64,000 nucleotides of DNA from CAYZUC01 sp964481705 (GCA_964481705.1 CAYZUC010000002.1:1-64000), one strand, 5' to 3'. Shown: positions 45,929 to 54,759, numbered from the stretch's first letter. The notes: generated by a model from the letters alone, not told the origin. Numbers and translations are program-made.

Positions 45929-46706
45929 ATTCGTTCTCTCCAACTTTTTCTGCTTCTTTTTCACTTTGTTCTACTGTACGAATCTTGTATTGCGATTTCC
46001 CTTTGAACCTCACTGCTCCGTTTTGACATACGGCTCCACAGTGCATGCAAAACTGGCACTGATTCTTATGAACCGGAAAATCTTTCATACTGATGTTCTG
46101 TACCGGGCATTCCCTCACACATAGGCCACACTTCTTACATTTGCTTTCGTCTGTTTCCAGCTTATTAAACATTCGCATGGTTATCCATGGCAGAACCGTA
46201 TCTCTGGATAAAAACGAAACAAATGCGGAACCTTTTTTCTTTTCTTTCCACGAATCCGTATTATGTAGGATATCATTTGCAAAGCTTTCAGCCTGAATTT
46301 TTGCTTCTTCCAAGCGTTGATAGGTAATATCCTCCTGACCAATCAGCAGGTTATTTGGCATGCTGATTTCCACCACTCCCTGTGGTAAGTAGTTCTTTTT
46401 CACCAACACTTTTTTCAATGATGTGAGAATTGCCTGCGACTGATTTAGGGTAACCATAACATGAATCTTATCTCCCATTCCATCCGGCAGTGCTTTCATA
46501 TACTTCCAGATATATGGAGAAACTGACTGAGAGTTAATAGGAAATGCTAATAAAACCTCTCTTCCCTTCTCATGTACATAAGAATTTCTTTCCGACACAA
46601 AATGAATGGAAAAATCATTTTTCTCTAAAACATCCATAACGATGTCTGTCATTCTCTTCGTATTTCCCGTACCGGAAAAGCAGATTACGTCAATTTGTCG
46701 TTTCAT
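45906..46706 (-). CDS. EFR1-type flavodoxin-ferredoxin protein
   Basis: In this 266-residue protein, residues 1-150 are a flavodoxin fold with the FMN loop CFSGTGNTKRM. Residues 190-245 hold two [4Fe-4S] motifs (CKKCGLCVRECPVQ and CQFCMHCGAVCQNGA). This fused electron carrier is common in gut anaerobes. AAGGGTG precedes the ATG, which overlaps the padR end by 17 bases. Its redox partners are unknown. Confidence 0.88.
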   Translation of the reverse strand: MKRQIDVICFSGTGNTKRMTDIVMDVLEKNDFSIHFVSERNSYVHEKGREVLLAFPINSQSVSPYIWKYMKALPDGMGDKIHVMVTLNQSQAILTSLKKVLVKKNYLPQGVVEISMPNNLLIGQEDITYQRLEEAKIQAESFANDILHNTDSWKEKKKGSAFVSFLSRDTVLPWITMRMFNKLETDESKCKKCGLCVRECPVQNISMKDFPVHKNQCQFCMHCGAVCQNGAVRFKGKSQYKIRTVEQSEKEAEKVGENEYVSDKEL

Positions 46707-47274
46707 TCAAATCACCCTTTCTATCCTTTCTCTTTTGCAATAATTTCAGTACTTCCTCACACCACTCGTCATAAGCAGCCCAGACCTTTTGTCCAAACAT
46801 CAGAACCATAAGTACTTCCGAATGATTGTCATGAATGTCATAATGTTCCTCGATATCCTTTTGAAACAGTTCAAACAAATGCTGTTGTTTTTTATGCGTC
46901 ATCTGAAACTCTCTGATTTGCTCCATGACTGTGTCTGTAGAGCCTATACTGGAGAAATAGAGCTTCAACAACAGCTCATATCGAATCACTTCTTTTTCAA
47001 CCGGACGTTCCAGCCATTCCTTCAACTGTTCGATTCCCTTGGGAGTGATCTCGTATTTATAACTATTCCTCCCTCTGTTACTTTCTGGATTGTCAATCTT
47101 ATTAATAACACCCTCTTCTGCCATTTTGCTTAATTCCGGATAAATCTGACCATAGCTCTCACTCCAAAAATAAGTAAATCGCATATCTACAATTTTCTTA
47201 ATCTCATATCCAGTAAGTGGTGATTCACTTAACAGTCCCAATATCAGATATCTTGTTTTTTTATTTGTACTCAT
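46690..47274 (-). CDS. PadR-family transcriptional regulator
   Basis: The 194-residue protein has an N-terminal winged helix (RYLILGLLSESPLTGYEIKK, YGQIYPELSKMAEEG) and a C-terminal coiled dimerisation domain of the AphA/PadR type. AAAGGAGAT precedes the ATG. It leads a run with the EFR1 protein, a membrane protein and a truncated flavodoxin. The promoter upstream overlaps an ATATCT/AGATAT palindrome, suggesting autorepression. Confidence 0.9.
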   Translation of the reverse strand: MSTNKKTRYLILGLLSESPLTGYEIKKIVDMRFTYFWSESYGQIYPELSKMAEEGVINKIDNPESNRGRNSYKYEITPKGIEQLKEWLERPVEKEVIRYELLLKLYFSSIGSTDTVMEQIREFQMTHKKQQHLFELFQKDIEEHYDIHDNHSEVLMVLMFGQKVWAAYDEWCEEVLKLLQKRKDRKGDLNETTN

Positions 47275-47310
47275 TCTATCTCCTTTATATCTGTATGTTA
47301 TAACTGGTAG

Positions 47311-47327
47311 ATATCTCTTTTAGATAT
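47311..47327. promoter_or_regulatory. Palindrome at the padR promoter
   Basis: ATATCT-CTTTT-AGATAT has perfect 6-base arms. It touches the -10 region of the padR promoter, so it is a candidate PadR operator. Confidence 0.55.
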
Positions 47328-47354
47328 ATTGCATCCTAAATCGACATTTGTCAA
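47326..47354 (-). promoter_or_regulatory. Promoter of the padR operon
   Basis: On the minus strand, TTGACA (47354-47349) and CAATAT (47331-47326) are 17 bases apart, about 50 bases upstream of the padR ATG. Confidence 0.7.
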
Positions 47355-47378
47355 CAGGTTTATTGTAAGACAAGCGTT

Positions 47379-48416
47379 TTAGTTGGTTTTCGTTTTGAGC
47401 AATGTATTTAATCTCTGTTTTACAAAGTCACCATACCGATAGGATTTCAAATCCACTTGGGGAATCTCCATATGATACTTCTTGATAATCTCAACCGCGG
47501 TCTCTAATTGTGTCTTTTTTGTTTGATATACATATTGCATTGGAAGACACATGCTGTTCTCCTCGGATTCAAAGCAATGATTAAAATCCATTAGTTTTGA
47601 TAAGCTTATAACATGAGCATCGTCATAAAGCAAATTAATATTTCCCCAATGTCGATCTGAATTACCGGTAAGATAATCACATAAATTCATCATATCAAAA
47701 TCATAGATATCCTTTTCAGTAGCACAATCTTTAAATGAATGTGAATACGCAAACGCTTCTAAAGATATTTGACTAATATCTTTATTGGTGTAGCAAAGAC
47801 ATTTTGAAACCTGTTCATTTTGATAAGAATAGTACTCATATGTCAATGGATCAAAACCTAATTTCTTCAAAATTTCACTTGCTTCTACCTCTTTGATAAC
47901 TGATTGTGAGCCTGGTAAATTACCCTTCAGCAAGTAAATATCCTCTCCTTCTCTTATCCATGCTTTCGGAGCTATTCCATCTGTGGAACAATCAGAGGCA
48001 ATCAACATGGAATTCTGTAAAGTAAGGAATCTACCCTGTAATGAAATGTCAACTGCACAATTAAGAGAATGGTCGAATAGATTAATGTCTTTCCATTGAT
48101 CCTTTTCATTCATTTTTACCCAATAGGAATCATGCAGCGATAGACACTTATAGGATAATGCAACCTGCGCTCGATCCTGATCGGTCTGTAACTGGCTTAG
48201 AGCACAGGAATTCAATATAGCTTTGGCATGTATACGATCCAGAGTTAATACCCTTGAAGAGCACCAATGATAAAAATTATTGATATTATTAATTCTGCTG
48301 TCTATATCATCTTTTTCTTCCAAAAACAAGTCAAGAGGTAATCCTTCCATGACTGTTACAATTCCTGTCTTTATTTGAAAGTCACATAAAGGAATCTCTT
48401 TTCTCATGATTAACAT
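47379..48416 (-). CDS. Orphan HipA/CtkA-like kinase-fold protein
   Basis: The 345-residue protein shows a HipA-like layout. An N-terminal region carries SLHDSYWVK and DGIAPKAW. The catalytic-loop-like segment is LTGNSDRHWGNINLL, and a DFG-like LMDFNHCFE follows. Such proteins are Ser/Thr kinases, some being toxins of HipBA systems. No HipB-like antitoxin gene is adjacent: only 85 bases lie upstream. The ATG at 48416 follows GGGGAGG. The usual phosphate loop is not obvious, so activity is uncertain. The upstream spacer contains TATCC/GGATA repeats recalling HipB sites. Confidence 0.7.
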   Translation of the reverse strand: MLIMRKEIPLCDFQIKTGIVTVMEGLPLDLFLEEKDDIDSRINNINNFYHWCSSRVLTLDRIHAKAILNSCALSQLQTDQDRAQVALSYKCLSLHDSYWVKMNEKDQWKDINLFDHSLNCAVDISLQGRFLTLQNSMLIASDCSTDGIAPKAWIREGEDIYLLKGNLPGSQSVIKEVEASEILKKLGFDPLTYEYYSYQNEQVSKCLCYTNKDISQISLEAFAYSHSFKDCATEKDIYDFDMMNLCDYLTGNSDRHWGNINLLYDDAHVISLSKLMDFNHCFESEENSMCLPMQYVYQTKKTQLETAVEIIKKYHMEIPQVDLKSYRYGDFVKQRLNTLLKTKTN

Positions 48417-48455
48417 ATCGATACCAACCTCCCCATAGACGAAGCCCATACTCTC

Positions 48456-48495
48456 TTATCTATCCAATACTATCCTACCAGAATTGGATAGATAA
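48456..48495. repeat. 13-bp inverted repeat with TATCC/GGATA motifs
   Basis: TTATCTATCCAAT (48456-48468) and ATTGGATAGATAA (48483-48495) are perfect arms around a 14-base loop that contains another TATCC. It lies between the end of the ABC operon and the HipA-like gene. It could be an operator or a terminator without a U tract. Confidence 0.8.
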
Positions 48496-48501
48496 AACAA
48501 T

Positions 48502-49233
48502 CTACTGTGTTTTCACATCTGCCTTTTTTAAGTATAGAACACCCAATGCAAAAAAAACAATAACATAGAAGATTACAACTCCAAAAAAAACTGTATTTCC
48601 TTGTTCTAATACATCCTCAACTTTATTGGAGTTCATTCCCATCATCAATTGTGAGTACGGATAATAGACACCATATCCATACGAAGAAAACAAGAATCCA
48701 CTTATTCCCCCCATAAATCCAACCATGACCGGGACTGCGAAGTTCTGTATCATCATAGATACCGCCATTTGTATTGCTGCTATCACCAGTGCTCCAAAGG
48801 TACCACGAATCAACCACCAGATTATCTGTGGCGGAATGGTTCCTTCCAAGCCAATCAGTTTTGCGGATGTAAAAAACAACAGGCCAACCCATATCTGTAT
48901 TTCAACCACCATTTTTACCAGTACCAAGCCTTTCGCCGCATACAACTTCCCAATGTCAACAGGACTTGTCATAAAAAGGTTCCAATTTTTCCCTTTGTGT
49001 TCTACCCTCCATAAAAAAGAAGCAGCAATTGCAATCATCGGTGAGAAGAAGAAAAAAGCATAAAACAGAGTGTGCTGTGTCCATAGATCAAACCATCCAC
49101 ATTTTAAAATCTCAAGATTCATTTGATAATTGATCGTGCCAATTACAGTGGGAATCACGGGTATCAAAAAGAAAAAAACTTTCCAAATACAATGTCGAAA
49201 CTTCCTGTTTTCTACTTGATATAAATTCCACAT
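48502..49233 (-). CDS. Lantibiotic-immunity-type ABC permease (second subunit)
   Basis: The 243-residue integral membrane protein has about six segments, of the LanG/CprC or BcrB-like permease type (WKVFFFLIPVIPTVIG, FYAFFFFSPMIAIAASFLW, VMVGFMGGISGFLFS). It is the third gene of an ATPase-permease-permease set. The ATG at 49233 with AGGAGG nine bases upstream is preferred over a TTG eight codons earlier. It probably removes or shields against membrane-active peptides. Confidence 0.82.
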   Translation of the reverse strand: MWNLYQVENRKFRHCIWKVFFFLIPVIPTVIGTINYQMNLEILKCGWFDLWTQHTLFYAFFFFSPMIAIAASFLWRVEHKGKNWNLFMTSPVDIGKLYAAKGLVLVKMVVEIQIWVGLLFFTSAKLIGLEGTIPPQIIWWLIRGTFGALVIAAIQMAVSMMIQNFAVPVMVGFMGGISGFLFSSYGYGVYYPYSQLMMGMNSNKVEDVLEQGNTVFFGVVIFYVIVFFALGVLYLKKADVKTQ

Positions 49234-49237
49234 TTTT

Positions 49238-49999
49238 CTACGCCTCCTTTTTTTCAAAGGCTATTTTCCCGCCTTCGTACATTAAAACAGCCAAAATAAC
49301 AAAAACAAACAATTTTCCCCATTGACACGGTGCGTCTACTGCCCCGTAATCCCGAGTTTCACTATCCCACCAGAAGCCGACCGGCGACAATAGAACATAA
49401 TATCCCCATATGGTAAAAGGACGAAGCATAGGGACATACATGGTAAAAAGCCCCGAAAATGACCCCACAAGACCAATTACCAAAGGAATCAACTGATTTT
49501 CAACAAATAAACTAAGAAGCAGCTGTAATAAAAAAGTGCAAATACTTACTACAAAGATCTCCAATACCAAGAACACCAGATTATCAACAGGTATGGACTG
49601 CTTATAGTGATAAATCTTTCCCATAAACAGAATGATAATGATCTGAGATAAAGTCAAAATCAAACAATACTCCAATCCCTTCAGCACTTTAATCTCATAG
49701 ATACTGCTTTTTTTCTCGACCGTACATAGCAGCTTGAAATTACTTCCACGGTGTTCCATATCGCATAACCTGCTTGCTACAATACCAAAAGTCAAAGGGA
49801 AGAAAATGACGATCAACTGGGGAATGAGATAAATCATTCCATAATACTCCATATTATCCCATCTTCCTGATACATCGTGAAAGCTTTCCCATATCCATAT
49901 AAGCTCGACAGACAACATAGCAGCCAGTAATAACAGAGTTTTCCTTCTATGAAGTTTCTTTTGCTCAACTTTCCGAAGAAATATTATATTTTCACTCAT
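49238..49999 (-). CDS. Lantibiotic-immunity-type ABC permease (first subunit)
   Basis: The 253-residue membrane protein has six predicted segments and a cytoplasmic N-terminus. It is a LanE/CprB-like permease (IVIFFPLTFGIVASRLCDMEH, LIPLVIGLVGSFSGLF). Its ATG overlaps the ATPase stop by four bases (ATGA), so it is coupled. It is similar in plan to the following permease, and the two probably form a heterodimer. Confidence 0.82.
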   Translation of the reverse strand: MSENIIFLRKVEQKKLHRRKTLLLLAAMLSVELIWIWESFHDVSGRWDNMEYYGMIYLIPQLIVIFFPLTFGIVASRLCDMEHRGSNFKLLCTVEKKSSIYEIKVLKGLEYCLILTLSQIIIILFMGKIYHYKQSIPVDNLVFLVLEIFVVSICTFLLQLLLSLFVENQLIPLVIGLVGSFSGLFTMYVPMLRPFTIWGYYVLLSPVGFWWDSETRDYGAVDAPCQWGKLFVFVILAVLMYEGGKIAFEKKEA

Positions 50000-50910
50000 A
50001 AACTCATTCTCCTTCCTGTTAATGAAAGAAAGATGTCTTCCAAGCTCTTATGCCTTTCCTCTACGCGAAGTATTCCAATATTCTCTTGAACCAAATAGCA
50101 AACCATTGCTGCAACCTCGTCATCCGACGTGATGGGTAAAAGAATACCCTCCTTGCTAATTTCCCCCTGCTGCTTACGCTGGCTCAACAGCTCATTGGCT
50201 CTTCGATCATCTGCTGTATGCAGCAATATGCTTTTTTTACTGTACTGTTGAAGCTGCTCCATGGTATCCTGAAAAATCAATTCTCCCTTATCAATAATCC
50301 CTACATGATCAACCATTTGATCAATCTCACTCAACAAATGACTGGAAATCAATACTGTCATTCCAAATCTACTCGGAAGGGAACAAATCAATTCACGGAT
50401 TTCCTGAATGCCAGAAGGATCCAGCCCATTGGTAGGCTCATCGAGCAGCAACAGCTGTGGTTTACCAAGAAGCGCCATTGCGATTCCAAGTCTCTGTTTC
50501 ATTCCAAGAGAATAGTGATCAGCCTTCTTATTCTGCTGATTCTCCATTCGGACAATCTCCAATACCTCATCAATTTCTCTCGGTTCTGCCCCCTTAAGCA
50601 TTTGTACGATTTCCAGATTCTCTCTTCCTGTTAAATGACCATAATAGGAAGGAGACTCAATCAGAGATCCGGTTTCCTTTAACAGCCCCATGCGATTTCG
50701 GCTATTCATCTGCTGGTCAAAAAGAAAGACCTCTCCTTCTGTTGGTTTAATTAGATTTAAAAGCATTTTCATAGTTGTGCTTTTGCCCGCACCGTTTGGC
50801 CCCAGAAAACCATAGATACTTTTCTCCGGCACCTTAAGGTCCAGCTGCTTTACCGAGTAGTTCTTTCCATATTTCTTTGTCAGATTCTTTGTCTCAACAA
50901 AATACTGCAT
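49996..50910 (-). CDS. Lantibiotic/bacitracin-type ABC transporter ATPase
   Basis: The 304-residue ATPase has Walker A GPNGAGKST (about 38-46), signature YSLGMKQRLGIAMAL, Walker B LLLLDEPTNGLDPSG and H-loop SSHLLSEID. The long C-terminus is typical of BcrA/LanF/CprA immunity transporters. It is the first gene of the operon and is divergent from a response regulator-kinase pair. That arrangement matches CprABC-CprRK of C. difficile. No lantibiotic precursor is nearby, so a resistance role is more likely than self-immunity. Confidence 0.9.
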   Translation of the reverse strand: MQYFVETKNLTKKYGKNYSVKQLDLKVPEKSIYGFLGPNGAGKSTTMKMLLNLIKPTEGEVFLFDQQMNSRNRMGLLKETGSLIESPSYYGHLTGRENLEIVQMLKGAEPREIDEVLEIVRMENQQNKKADHYSLGMKQRLGIAMALLGKPQLLLLDEPTNGLDPSGIQEIRELICSLPSRFGMTVLISSHLLSEIDQMVDHVGIIDKGELIFQDTMEQLQQYSKKSILLHTADDRRANELLSQRKQQGEISKEGILLPITSDDEVAAMVCYLVQENIGILRVEERHKSLEDIFLSLTGRRMSL

Positions 50911-50933
50911 GTTATCTCCTTTTCATTTGGTGA

Positions 50934-50962
50934 TTTTTATTTGTTTCTGCAACTACTGTAAA
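50934..50962 (-). promoter_or_regulatory. Promoter of the peptide-resistance ABC operon
   Basis: On the minus strand, TTTACA (50962-50957) and TAAAAA (50939-50934) are 17 bases apart, 24 bases before the ATPase ATG. The phased repeats lie just upstream of the -35. Confidence 0.65.
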
Positions 50963-50968
50963 TGTTTC

Positions 50969-51010
50969 TCCTTACTTGAGTCTGTACTCATCCTTACTTT
51001 TTCCTTACTT
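50969..51010. promoter_or_regulatory. Phased direct repeats, probable response-regulator site
   Basis: TCCTTACTT occurs at 50969-50977, 50991-50999 and 51002-51010, with start-to-start distances of 22 and 11 bases (one or two helical turns). The array sits directly upstream of the -35 of the ABC promoter. This is the usual place for an OmpR-type activator. Confidence 0.7.
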
Positions 51011-51115
51011 TTGCAACAACAGACTATGAAAAATCGAAACAAATGCATTATACTGAAGGAAGGTAATTGACAGTATCCATTAATAAACAGGAAATAGGTA
51101 GAAAAGGGGATTCGC

Positions 51116-51823
51116 ATGGACGAAATGAAAAAAGCAAAAATTCTGATCGTAGATGACAATGAAGAGCTGCAGAAGCTTGTGAAAACGATTCTTATGAAAC
51201 ACGATTTTATGGATGTATTGTCTGCTGCAAGCTGTGAACAGGCAAAGCTTTACTTTCAAACCCTGAATCCTGATTTTGTCATTCTTGATATCTGTCTTCC
51301 CGATGGTGATGGATTCTCCCTGTTACAGGATTTTCGAAACATTTCACAGGTTCCTGTTTTGTTCTTGTCTGCAAGAGATGAGGATCAGGATCGCCTATAT
51401 GGGCTTGGGCTTGGAGCCGATGATTATCTGACCAAACCATTTCTTCCGGAAGAGCTGATATTGCGTATACAATCCATATTAAGACGTACCTACCTTCATG
51501 CCGTAAAGGCAAAAGTAGAGCATACCGTTATACTAGGTAATAAAACAATTGATTTTGATGCCGGTACCGTAACCGATGGAACATCTATACAGGAGCTGAC
51601 AGCCAAGGAACTACTGCTGCTTGGAAAGCTATATGAGAATCGCGGAAACATCGTAACCTTTGATACCATCTGTGATACGTTGTGGGGCGACGCTTCCTAC
51701 TATGGATACGAGAATACGCTTATGGTGCACGTAAGAAGACTTCGGGAAAAAATTGAAGAGAATCCATCAAAACCTCAGTATATCGTGACGGTTCGCGGAT
51801 TGGGATACAAAATGGTAAAATAA
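51116..51823 (+). CDS. OmpR/CprR-type response regulator
   Basis: The 235-residue regulator has a receiver domain (ILIVDDNEE, phosphoacceptor Asp in FVILDICLPDGDG near residue 60, Lys in YLTKPF) and a C-terminal winged helix (LTAKELLLLGKLYENRG, VHVRRLREKIEENP, VRGLGYKMVK). The start follows AAAAGGGGATT. It is divergent from the ABC operon, and its kinase gene overlaps its stop. It likely activates the transporter on peptide stress. Confidence 0.93.
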   Translation: MDEMKKAKILIVDDNEELQKLVKTILMKHDFMDVLSAASCEQAKLYFQTLNPDFVILDICLPDGDGFSLLQDFRNISQVPVLFLSARDEDQDRLYGLGLGADDYLTKPFLPEELILRIQSILRRTYLHAVKAKVEHTVILGNKTIDFDAGTVTDGTSIQELTAKELLLLGKLYENRGNIVTFDTICDTLWGDASYYGYENTLMVHVRRLREKIEENPSKPQYIVTVRGLGYKMVK

Positions 51824-53205
51824 TGGACTTGATTTTACGTGAGAAAACACGTGGAGATGAGGATGAGATGAAAAGTATACTTAGAATCGTAAATCGTTAT
51901 GTAGGAAGTGCCTTCTTTATTGCATTCCTATTATTATCAATTAATTTACTGGTGTTTGGTTATTGCATAACCTTATCAAGAGATTCCGGTTATATTTCTC
52001 TGAACTCGATTACAAGTGGATTTTATCAGGAAAATGGTCAGGTAATGCTGAAAGATGATAAGCTGGCTCTACTGGATGAGCACTTTACTTTCGCCATGAT
52101 GCTGGGAGAGGATGGGGAGATTATCTGGAGTCATTCCCTCCCGGAAGAATTGAACAGAACCTATTCACTGAAGGATATTGCGAGCATGAGCAAGTGGTAT
52201 CTGGATGATTATCCTGTCTGGACCTGGAACTGCGAACAAGGTCTTCTCATTCTTGGCAATGCAAAAGACAGTATTTGGAAGCTCTCTATAGATTATCCTC
52301 TTCTGGGTATAAATCGTGCGATTATAGCACTTCCTATATGTAATCTTATTCTGCTTAGCATACTCTGTCTTTTTTTCGGATGGCGCTTCTATCGTTCCTT
52401 AAAACCAGTGGCCGAAGGAATCGAATCCCTTTCCATGGCGGAGAAAACACAACTCAAAGAGAACGGATTACTATGTGATCTAAAGAGAAAAATCAATCAA
52501 ACGTCAGAAATACTAGAGAAGCAAAAGCTTCTTCTTTCCAAGAGAGACGATGCCCGTACACAGTGGATCGCAGGGGTATCTCATGATATCCGTACGCCAC
52601 TTTCCATGATTATGGGCTATGCAGATACACTTTCTCATGAGCAAAATCTTACACCGGAACAGAATGAGAAATTGGAAATCATTAAGAAGCAGAGTATTAC
52701 CATTAAAGAATTAATTGAAGATTTGAATATGACTTCCAAGCTGGAGTACCAGATGCAGCCACTTCATGTGGAAACTATCCATCTTCCGGGTTTACTTCGT
52801 CAGGTAGTTGCCGATTATTATAATCAGAATCTGACGGACTCCTTCTCCATAGAACTAGCTGTCGAGGACTCCGCCGAATCACTAACACTGCAGGCTGATA
52901 GCGGATTATTAACACGTGCTTTTCGAAATCTTATTGGTAACAGTATCCGTCATAACGAAGAGGGATGCAATATCTGGATACACGTATCCTCTTCTTCTAA
53001 TTTGTGTACCATAGAATACTCCGATAACGGAAAGGGGATTCCAAATGAAGTACTACAGGCATTTATTCATCATAAGAACTCTCAGACTCATATTATGGGG
53101 CTTTACCTAATTGAGAAAATCATACAATCTCACCACGGTGAATTTCATTTGGCAGAAGAAGCTGTTACCGGTATGTCTGCCACCATTATATTACCTGTTC
53201 ATTGA
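51823..53205 (+). CDS. Membrane sensor histidine kinase (CprK/lantibiotic type)
   Basis: The 460-residue kinase has two membrane segments (about 32-52 SAFFIAFLLLSINLLVFGY and 163-185) flanking an extracellular loop of about 110 residues. HisKA follows (His254 in AGVSHDIRTPLS), then HATPase (NLIGNSIRHNEEG, DNGKGIP). Its ATG overlaps the regulator stop (TAATG). An ATG at 51868 preceded by GGAG and GAGG is an equally plausible start. Its 3' end overlaps the convergent metalloregulator by 20 bases. Confidence 0.9.
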   Translation: MDLILREKTRGDEDEMKSILRIVNRYVGSAFFIAFLLLSINLLVFGYCITLSRDSGYISLNSITSGFYQENGQVMLKDDKLALLDEHFTFAMMLGEDGEIIWSHSLPEELNRTYSLKDIASMSKWYLDDYPVWTWNCEQGLLILGNAKDSIWKLSIDYPLLGINRAIIALPICNLILLSILCLFFGWRFYRSLKPVAEGIESLSMAEKTQLKENGLLCDLKRKINQTSEILEKQKLLLSKRDDARTQWIAGVSHDIRTPLSMIMGYADTLSHEQNLTPEQNEKLEIIKKQSITIKELIEDLNMTSKLEYQMQPLHVETIHLPGLLRQVVADYYNQNLTDSFSIELAVEDSAESLTLQADSGLLTRAFRNLIGNSIRHNEEGCNIWIHVSSSSNLCTIEYSDNGKGIPNEVLQAFIHHKNSQTHIMGLYLIEKIIQSHHGEFHLAEEAVTGMSATIILPVH

Positions 53206-53560
53206 CAGAATGACGGCAGAGTTTTTGAAATCCTTCTTCACTGATAGCAGACATCATTTTTTGTGCATCCAAACGCGCCGACCTCTCATCCATACCGCAC
53301 TCAGTTAATAACAAATAAAAATAGGTATATCGCTCTTGTAACTGTTCTGCCAAATCCCTCCCCAGCTTTGTTAGACAGATTTCATTATGTAGTCCATTTT
53401 CAATCATTCCCATTTTATGCAAATCTTTCATGGCTACACTTACACTTGGCTTGGAATAACTGAGATAATTTGCCACATCGACTGCAAGTACATATCCCCT
53501 CACGAAAGATAGCTGATAGATTACCTGAATATACTTTGCTCTTGATTCACTAATCCGCAT
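53186..53560 (-). CDS. DtxR/MntR-family metalloregulator
   Basis: The 124-residue protein has an N-terminal winged helix (YIQVIYQLSFVRGYVLAVDVANYL in blocks, SKPSVSVAMKDLHKMGMIE) and a dimerisation domain with likely metal ligands (Glu/His positions in LTECGMDERSARLDAQKM). It lacks the SH3-like third domain, as in MntR. It overlaps the CDF transporter end by 11 bases, so metal-responsive control of that exporter is likely. Confidence 0.85.
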   Translation of the reverse strand: MRISESRAKYIQVIYQLSFVRGYVLAVDVANYLSYSKPSVSVAMKDLHKMGMIENGLHNEICLTKLGRDLAEQLQERYTYFYLLLTECGMDERSARLDAQKMMSAISEEGFQKLCRHSVNEQVI

Positions 53561-54215
53561 ATGAATGGTTCTCCTTCTTCATATCTTTCTCTTCTCCCAA
53601 TAATAAGCTGACATTTTCAAAAAAGCTCTTCAATCCATCAAATCCTATGATAACAGCTAACAAAATACCTGCAATGACATCAACCGGTATTGATGTGAAA
53701 GGTTGGACAATTGCTGCTATGGCAACAAGACCAATTCCTTTCAAATCATCTACTGTATTCTTATAGTATACCTTTAAAGATGTAGATTCATATTTGTTGT
53801 TCTGTTTCTTGATATAGGATGCTATCAGTAATTTTCCCAGTGCTGCAATACAAGAAACTGCCATGACTAATATGGATATCTGTGAAATCTCTAAATGATG
53901 AATATCACTGATGGATTGTCGTATCAGAGATACCGATGCTGCCAACATAATCTCTGATATCAGTAATCCAATTATATATTCCATTCTCTTATGTCCATTG
54001 GGATGAAGAGAATCCGGCTCTCTGGCTGATATCTTAAATCCAAGAAGCAATAAAAGCGAACTGCCTGCATCGGTAAGACTGTCTACGCCCTCTGACAATG
54101 CAGCCATGCTATGACTCAACCACCCAGTCACTATGTAGAGAACTGATATCATTAAATTTCCCAACATGATGATTACGCTTATTTTACTACATGCATTTGT
54201 TTTTTCCTTATTCAT
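53550..54215 (-). CDS. Cation diffusion facilitator transporter lacking C-terminal domain
   Basis: The 221-residue membrane protein has six predicted segments. Metal-site residues are in HSMAALSEGVDSLTDAGSS (TM2) and NTVDDLKGIGLVAIA (TM5), typical of CDF exporters of Zn, Mn or Fe. The cytoplasmic C-terminal domain of about 80 residues is missing, and only a short charged tail follows TM6. The ATG at 54215 overlaps the MarR end by 8 bases. With the MntR-like gene behind it, manganese or iron export is favoured. Confidence 0.85.
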   Translation of the reverse strand: MNKEKTNACSKISVIIMLGNLMISVLYIVTGWLSHSMAALSEGVDSLTDAGSSLLLLLGFKISAREPDSLHPNGHKRMEYIIGLLISEIMLAASVSLIRQSISDIHHLEISQISILVMAVSCIAALGKLLIASYIKKQNNKYESTSLKVYYKNTVDDLKGIGLVAIAAIVQPFTSIPVDVIAGILLAVIIGFDGLKSFFENVSLLLGEEKDMKKENHSYAD

Positions 54216-54708
54216 CTCGTTCAAACCTTCTCTCATATCTATGATGATGTCTTCGTTTCATTCCATCCGGTATTTGATCTTGTGCGTTAGAAATCATTTT
54301 TTCCAAATATAACTTCAGATTATTCTGTTCCTCTTCTTCTAAACATGCAAAAATACTTTTACTCTTGCTCTCTTTTTCCTGCATTTCATCCGCTGCCATT
54401 TTCCCCTGTTCTGTTAACCGAACCATCATTACTCGTCCATCCTCCATAGATGGACTTCTGTCAATATAGCCGGCCATCTCCAGCTTACCCAATAATTCTG
54501 CAAGTCCCTGTTTACTCATATTTAATAAATAGCTCAGCTCCCTTTGACTGATTTCAGGCTTTAATCTTAATGCCGCCATAATCCGTCCCTGTCCCCGATT
54601 CGAATTCATCCGTGAATGGGAATTATGATATCTTCCCATCATCTCTCTCCTAGTCAACATCTCTATCTGAATGATTAATTCTAAAAGCTCTTGTTCACGA
54701 TTATTCAC
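54208..54708 (-). CDS. MarR-family regulator
   Basis: The 166-residue winged-helix regulator has ISQRELSYLLNMSKQGLAELLGKLE, DGRVMMVRLTEQG and a His/Arg-rich C-terminal tail (RRHHHRYERRFERDE). The start is GTG after AAGGATAAATC. It leads MarR-CDF-MntR. Three CAAGTACTTG-type sites at its promoter indicate autoregulation. The His-rich tail might bind metal, but that is a guess. Confidence 0.9.
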   Translation of the reverse strand: MNNREQELLELIIQIEMLTRREMMGRYHNSHSRMNSNRGQGRIMAALRLKPEISQRELSYLLNMSKQGLAELLGKLEMAGYIDRSPSMEDGRVMMVRLTEQGKMAADEMQEKESKSKSIFACLEEEEQNNLKLYLEKMISNAQDQIPDGMKRRHHHRYERRFERDE

Positions 54709-54759
54709 GATTTATCCTTTCCTGCACATTCTTTGGCACATAAAAAAAATCTTTTTATT

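Noticed and set aside
48417..48501. A hipB antitoxin gene in front of the HipA-like gene
   Set aside because: Only 85 bases are available and no coding frame fits; the space holds inverted repeats instead.
50911..51115. A lantibiotic precursor peptide near the immunity-type ABC genes
   Set aside because: No short frame with a leader and Cys/Ser/Thr-rich core and ribosome site was visible; the region is promoter and operator sequence.
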